From Gemmatimonadota bacterium (GTDB taxonomy: Bacteria > Gemmatimonadota > Gemmatimonadetes > Gemmatimonadales > Gemmatimonadaceae): 64,000 bases of DNA. Below the pieces are notes generated by a model. That model was given only the letters and a program-made list of their open reading frames with translations, was not told the origin of the DNA and did not search any database. The stretch's first letter is position 1; every line of letters begins with the position of its first letter. The DNA lies in contig DAHUXM010000016.1 of assembly GCA_027307165.1 (NCBI GenBank), forward strand, positions 246,874-310,873, read 5' to 3'. Shown here piece by piece: positions 60,903-64,000 of this stretch. A program made the translations under genes and the position numbers.

Positions 60903-63275
60903 ATGCGCAACTCCGCCCGACTGCTCTTCGCCCTCGCATTCGCGATTCCCGCCACACTCGCAAGCCAGGCGCCCACATCGGCTCCGGCATCATCCCCGGC
61001 CACCCAGTTCGACTTTTCGATCAGGAACATCATGCGCGGGCCGGAGCTGTACGGCACACCACCAACCGATGTCAACTGGTCAGCCGACAGTCGCTGGATC
61101 TATTTCAACTGGGTCGCGCCAGGCAGCAGTTGGCGCACTCCGCCCGCCACATATCGCGTCCGCGCCGTCGATGGTGCCAGGCCCGAGAAACTCACGCTGG
61201 CACAGCGTGACTCTGCGGGACCATACGCAGCACACGCAGTCGTATCCGCCGATCGGCACTACGGTGCAATAGAGTACGGCGGCGACATCTATCTCATGGA
61301 CTACCGCACTCACAACCTGCGGCGACTGACACACACACCGGCGCGCGAATCCAATCCGATCCTGAGCAGTGATTCCAAGCGCATGTACTTCGTACGCGAT
61401 GGCAACGCATTCTCGATCGATCTCGCCTCAGGCCTGACGACGCAACTGACCGATCTCAGGACCGGCACCGCGCCAAAAGATACCACGGCACCCACGACGC
61501 CACAGCGCAAACGGCTCGCACAGCAGCAGCGTGACTTGTTCAACGTGGTTCGCGACCAGATCGCGGACGACAGCATTGCGAAGGCCGAGCGGAACCGTGT
61601 CGATTCTTTGAGAAATCCGGAGACAGTTTATGTCGGAAGCGATCGCTCGATCCAGTCGCTGACCGTTGCACCCGACGGACGTGGCGTGCTGGTAATGCTG
61701 CGTACACCCGCCAAGAGCAGGCCTGTCGAAATTCCATACTGGGTTACGGAGAGCGGCTATACGGAACCACGCAAGGGACGCACCGTCGTCGGCGACGGCC
61801 AGACGCGCGTCGAGATGACGTATCTCTCGCTCCCCAGCGCAAAGCTCACCAGGCTGCATCTCTTCGCCAATGATTCGCTCGCGAGTTTCGTTGTCGTCAA
61901 CGGCTGGAATGCGAACGGAACCGACGTCCTGTTCTCGGCATTCAGACCCGACAACAAGCAACGCGTTCGTTATACTCTCTCATCCACGGATACGACCTTG
62001 CACGCAGTCGAGACGCTGGACGACACCGCCTGGGTGGGCGGCCCGTGCAGTGCGTGCGCCGGCTGGTACGACGGCGGCCGTCGTGTCTGGTACGTCTCCG
62101 AAGCGACTGGCTACGCACACCTGTACACAGCAGCCGCACACGGCGGCGATGTGCATCAGCTCACGGCCGGCAAGTGGGAAGTCCGCGACGTCGCACTATC
62201 ACCCGATGGCAGCACGTTCGATCTCATCACAAACGATCCGTCACCATTCGACGAGCACCTCTTTTCCCTTCCTGTAACCGGCGGAACGCTCACACGCATA
62301 ACGACGACACCGGGACGCCATGCGGCCGTAGTGTCGCCGGATCGCAAACTGGTCGCGGACGTTTACTCGTACGTGAATCGTCCGCCCGATCTGTATCTGA
62401 TGCCGAACAGGGCCAACGCGACCGAGCACCAACTGACCGTCTCGCCCACCGCAGAATTTCTTTCGCAGAAGTGGTTCGCACCACCTATCGTGATGGTTCC
62501 TGCATCCGACGGAGCCAGGGTACCAGCGCACCTGTACCGACCGGAAGACTTCGGCGTGAAACCCAATGGGGCGGCAGTGATCTTCGTGCACGGTGCGGGT
62601 TACCTCCACAACGTCGGTAACTTCTGGTCGGAATACCCGCGCGAATATCTCTTCAACATATTGCTCGCGCGCCACGGCTACGTTGTGATGGACGCCGACT
62701 ATCGGGCGTCAGAGGGATATGGTCGCGACTGGCGCACCGCGATCTATCGACACATGGGCGGCCGCGATCTTCAGGATGAAGTCGACGTCTCCAGGTACAT
62801 AACTGCAACGTACGGGATTCCGGCGAAGCGCATCGGCATCTACGGCGGTAGCTACGGCGGTTTCATGACGCTCATGGCGCTCTTCACCGCGCCGGATTAT
62901 TTCGGGGCCGGCGCGGCGCTCCGCAGCGTCACCGACTGGGCGCACTACAACAACGGGTACACCTCGGCGATCCTCAACCTGCCGCAAAACGACACGCTCG
63001 CCTACCGTCAGTCGTCGCCAATCTATTTCGCCGAGGGTCTCCGCGCGCCGTTGCTCATGGCGCACGGAATGGTCGACACCAACGTCAACTACGAGGATAT
63101 CGTCCGGCTCACGCAGCGCCTCATCGAGCTTGGCAAGACCGACTGGGAGCTCGCATCGTATCCCGTCGAGAGCCACGGATTCCTGCGCCCCGATTCATGG
63201 ACCGACGAATACACACGCATCTTCAAGCTGTTCGAGCGCACGATCGCCCAGCCGTCTACTTCGACGGTGCACTGA
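60903..63275 (+). CDS. Secreted S9 prolyl oligopeptidase/DPP-IV-type peptidase
   Basis: The 790-residue protein has a signal peptide (MRNSARLLFALAFAIPATLASQ), an eight-bladed-type propeller with repeated DxxRxYF/TPDG-like strands to about residue 540, and an alpha/beta hydrolase domain. The triad is S650 (GGSYGGFM), D725 (MVDTNVNYED) and H758 (SHGF). These enzymes remove dipeptides after Pro or Ala, or cleave short peptides, in the periplasm. The gene fits a peptide-using lifestyle alongside SusC/SusD. Its end overlaps the convergent MFS gene by 20 bases. Confidence 0.93.
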   Translation: MRNSARLLFALAFAIPATLASQAPTSAPASSPATQFDFSIRNIMRGPELYGTPPTDVNWSADSRWIYFNWVAPGSSWRTPPATYRVRAVDGARPEKLTLAQRDSAGPYAAHAVVSADRHYGAIEYGGDIYLMDYRTHNLRRLTHTPARESNPILSSDSKRMYFVRDGNAFSIDLASGLTTQLTDLRTGTAPKDTTAPTTPQRKRLAQQQRDLFNVVRDQIADDSIAKAERNRVDSLRNPETVYVGSDRSIQSLTVAPDGRGVLVMLRTPAKSRPVEIPYWVTESGYTEPRKGRTVVGDGQTRVEMTYLSLPSAKLTRLHLFANDSLASFVVVNGWNANGTDVLFSAFRPDNKQRVRYTLSSTDTTLHAVETLDDTAWVGGPCSACAGWYDGGRRVWYVSEATGYAHLYTAAAHGGDVHQLTAGKWEVRDVALSPDGSTFDLITNDPSPFDEHLFSLPVTGGTLTRITTTPGRHAAVVSPDRKLVADVYSYVNRPPDLYLMPNRANATEHQLTVSPTAEFLSQKWFAPPIVMVPASDGARVPAHLYRPEDFGVKPNGAAVIFVHGAGYLHNVGNFWSEYPREYLFNILLARHGYVVMDADYRASEGYGRDWRTAIYRHMGGRDLQDEVDVSRYITATYGIPAKRIGIYGGSYGGFMTLMALFTAPDYFGAGAALRSVTDWAHYNNGYTSAILNLPQNDTLAYRQSSPIYFAEGLRAPLLMAHGMVDTNVNYEDIVRLTQRLIELGKTDWELASYPVESHGFLRPDSWTDEYTRIFKLFERTIAQPSTSTVH

Positions 63276-64000
63276 CAGCAGGGTTCACGAACGCGATCCC
63301 CATCGATGCGATGAACGCCAGCGCCGCACCCAGCGCGAATGCCGCGGGTGCGCCTGCGCGGTCCCACACGGCGCCGAATATCAGCGACGCTGGAAGCGCG
63401 CCGATGCCGATCGCGAGATTGTACCAGCCAAGCGCTGTGCCCTTTCGCTGTGACGGCACCATGTCCACGACCATTGCCTTCTCCGTACCTTCTGTCATGC
63501 CATAGTACACGCCGTAGACCGCGAACAGCACCCATGCCTGCCACGCCGAGTGCGCCAGGCCAAACGCGAGATAAACGGCCGCGTACAGCAACCATCCCCC
63601 GATGATCAGTGGCTTGCGCCCGATCCTGTCCGACAGCCCGCCGCCATGCGTTCCAGTCGTCGATTTGATGAAGTTGAGCAAAGCCCAGAGCACCGGCGCC
63701 AGCGCTATCGGTACCCCCAGTTGACTCGCCCGCAGCAGCAGGAACGCATCGGTCGAGTTGCCTAGCGTGAATGTGAAGACGACTGCGAGATAACCCCAGA
63801 ATCGCGACGGAAGATCGGCGCCGAACATGTGCGGCCGATCGGAATGCGCGACCGGGTGCGGAACGTCGCGAACGAACACCCACAACACCAGCACTGCGAG
63901 CGCGCCCGGAATCGCGGTCAGCCAGAATACCGTTCGCAACGGTGTGTGCCATTCATACAACACGCCGAACGCAACGAGCGGTCCGACCACCGCACCGGCA
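63256..64000 (-). CDS. MFS transporter (partial, N-terminus outside window)
   Basis: The frame runs to the right edge. About 248 residues are visible, carrying seven or more membrane helices, a central cytoplasmic loop and the MFS motif GGGLSDRIGRKPLIIGGWLLY. VVDMVPSQRKGTALGWYNLAIGIGALPASL is typical of the C-half. The substrate is unknown. The stop lies within the end of the convergent S9 gene. Confidence 0.88.
   Translation of the reverse strand, partial: AGAVVGPLVAFGVLYEWHTPLRTVFWLTAIPGALAVLVLWVFVRDVPHPVAHSDRPHMFGADLPSRFWGYLAVVFTFTLGNSTDAFLLLRASQLGVPIALAPVLWALLNFIKSTTGTHGGGLSDRIGRKPLIIGGWLLYAAVYLAFGLAHSAWQAWVLFAVYGVYYGMTEGTEKAMVVDMVPSQRKGTALGWYNLAIGIGALPASLIFGAVWDRAGAPAAFALGAALAFIASMGIAFVNPAVSAPSK

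Overview
The window is a 64 kb, gene-dense, high-GC bacterial chromosome segment, cut inside a gene at each end. Its gene families point to the Gemmatimonadota (Gemmatimonadaceae), by gene content only since no rRNA is present. The pointers are a SusC/SusD pair in a non-Bacteroidetes-looking high-GC background, a giant sortilin/Asp-box propeller protein, an S9 DPP-IV-type peptidase, a PEP-CTERM secreted protein, extended ArsR and PadR regulators, and a menaquinone operon of the futalosine type. No rRNA, tRNA, CRISPR array, insertion sequence or prophage gene was seen. The region looks like stable core chromosome with small accessory patches.

Layout. 1-2.3 kb: Maf (partial), a secreted amidohydrolase and D-aminoacyl-tRNA deacylase. 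2.4-6.5 kb: an arsenic-type cluster with a small vicinal-cysteine protein, a promoter carrying an ArsR-type operator, an ACR3 arsenite exporter, a phosphoesterase and an ABC exporter. 6.6-13.8 kb: a lipoprotein with two cupredoxin-like repeats, MscL with a zinc ribbon, a sortilin-like propeller protein, two tiny membrane proteins, a PEP-mutase-family enzyme and an ArsR-family regulator. 13.8-19.3 kb: GlmS and GlmM (amino-sugar supply for the envelope) around a repeat-bearing secreted protein, then a PEP-CTERM protein. 19.6-26.1 kb: a c-di-GMP-type HD-GYP response regulator, then a tight forward run of a trans-sulfuration enzyme, an M48 protease, PurD, MutM and a short UvrC-like nuclease.

26.1-32.5 kb: DUF4403 lipoprotein, then the leftward operon mrp-ubiE-ubiD-ubiA-ubiX, which fits the late futalosine menaquinone pathway. 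32.5-39.4 kb: palindromic repeats, PadR with an unusual operator array, a cyanophycinase fused to a degenerate beta-lactamase-like domain, NrnA, an amino-acid permease and IMP dehydrogenase. 39.4-42.1 kb: a leftward envelope operon (SH3-like protein, degenerate and active L,D-transpeptidase paralogues, YkvA protein). 42.2-48.8 kb: GpmI, a secreted barrel-like protein, BON protein, QueD/PTPS, PBP4, MoeA and a methyltransferase. 48.8-52.7 kb: etfB-etfA-etfD, an electron-transfer flavoprotein with its membrane iron-sulfur quinone reductase. 52.9-57.2 kb: a SusC/SusD uptake pair. 57.4-64 kb: a glutaryl-CoA-dehydrogenase-like enzyme, a second copy of the palindromic element, SprT-like protease, phosphoesterase, a secreted unknown, S9 peptidase and a partial MFS transporter.

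How it fits together. The acyl-CoA dehydrogenase can feed EtfBA, EtfD can pass the electrons to menaquinone, and the ubiE-ubiD-ubiA-ubiX genes make that menaquinone. SusC/SusD, the S9 peptidase and the large secreted hydrolases suggest a heterotroph living on peptides or polymers. The most interesting non-coding features are the ArsR-type promoter/operator pair, a 102-bp element (26-bp REP, 50-bp spacer, inverted 26-bp REP) present twice, a GATATATC array before padR, long near-perfect hairpins at gene ends lacking a T-tract, and hairpins around the BON and queD start sites.
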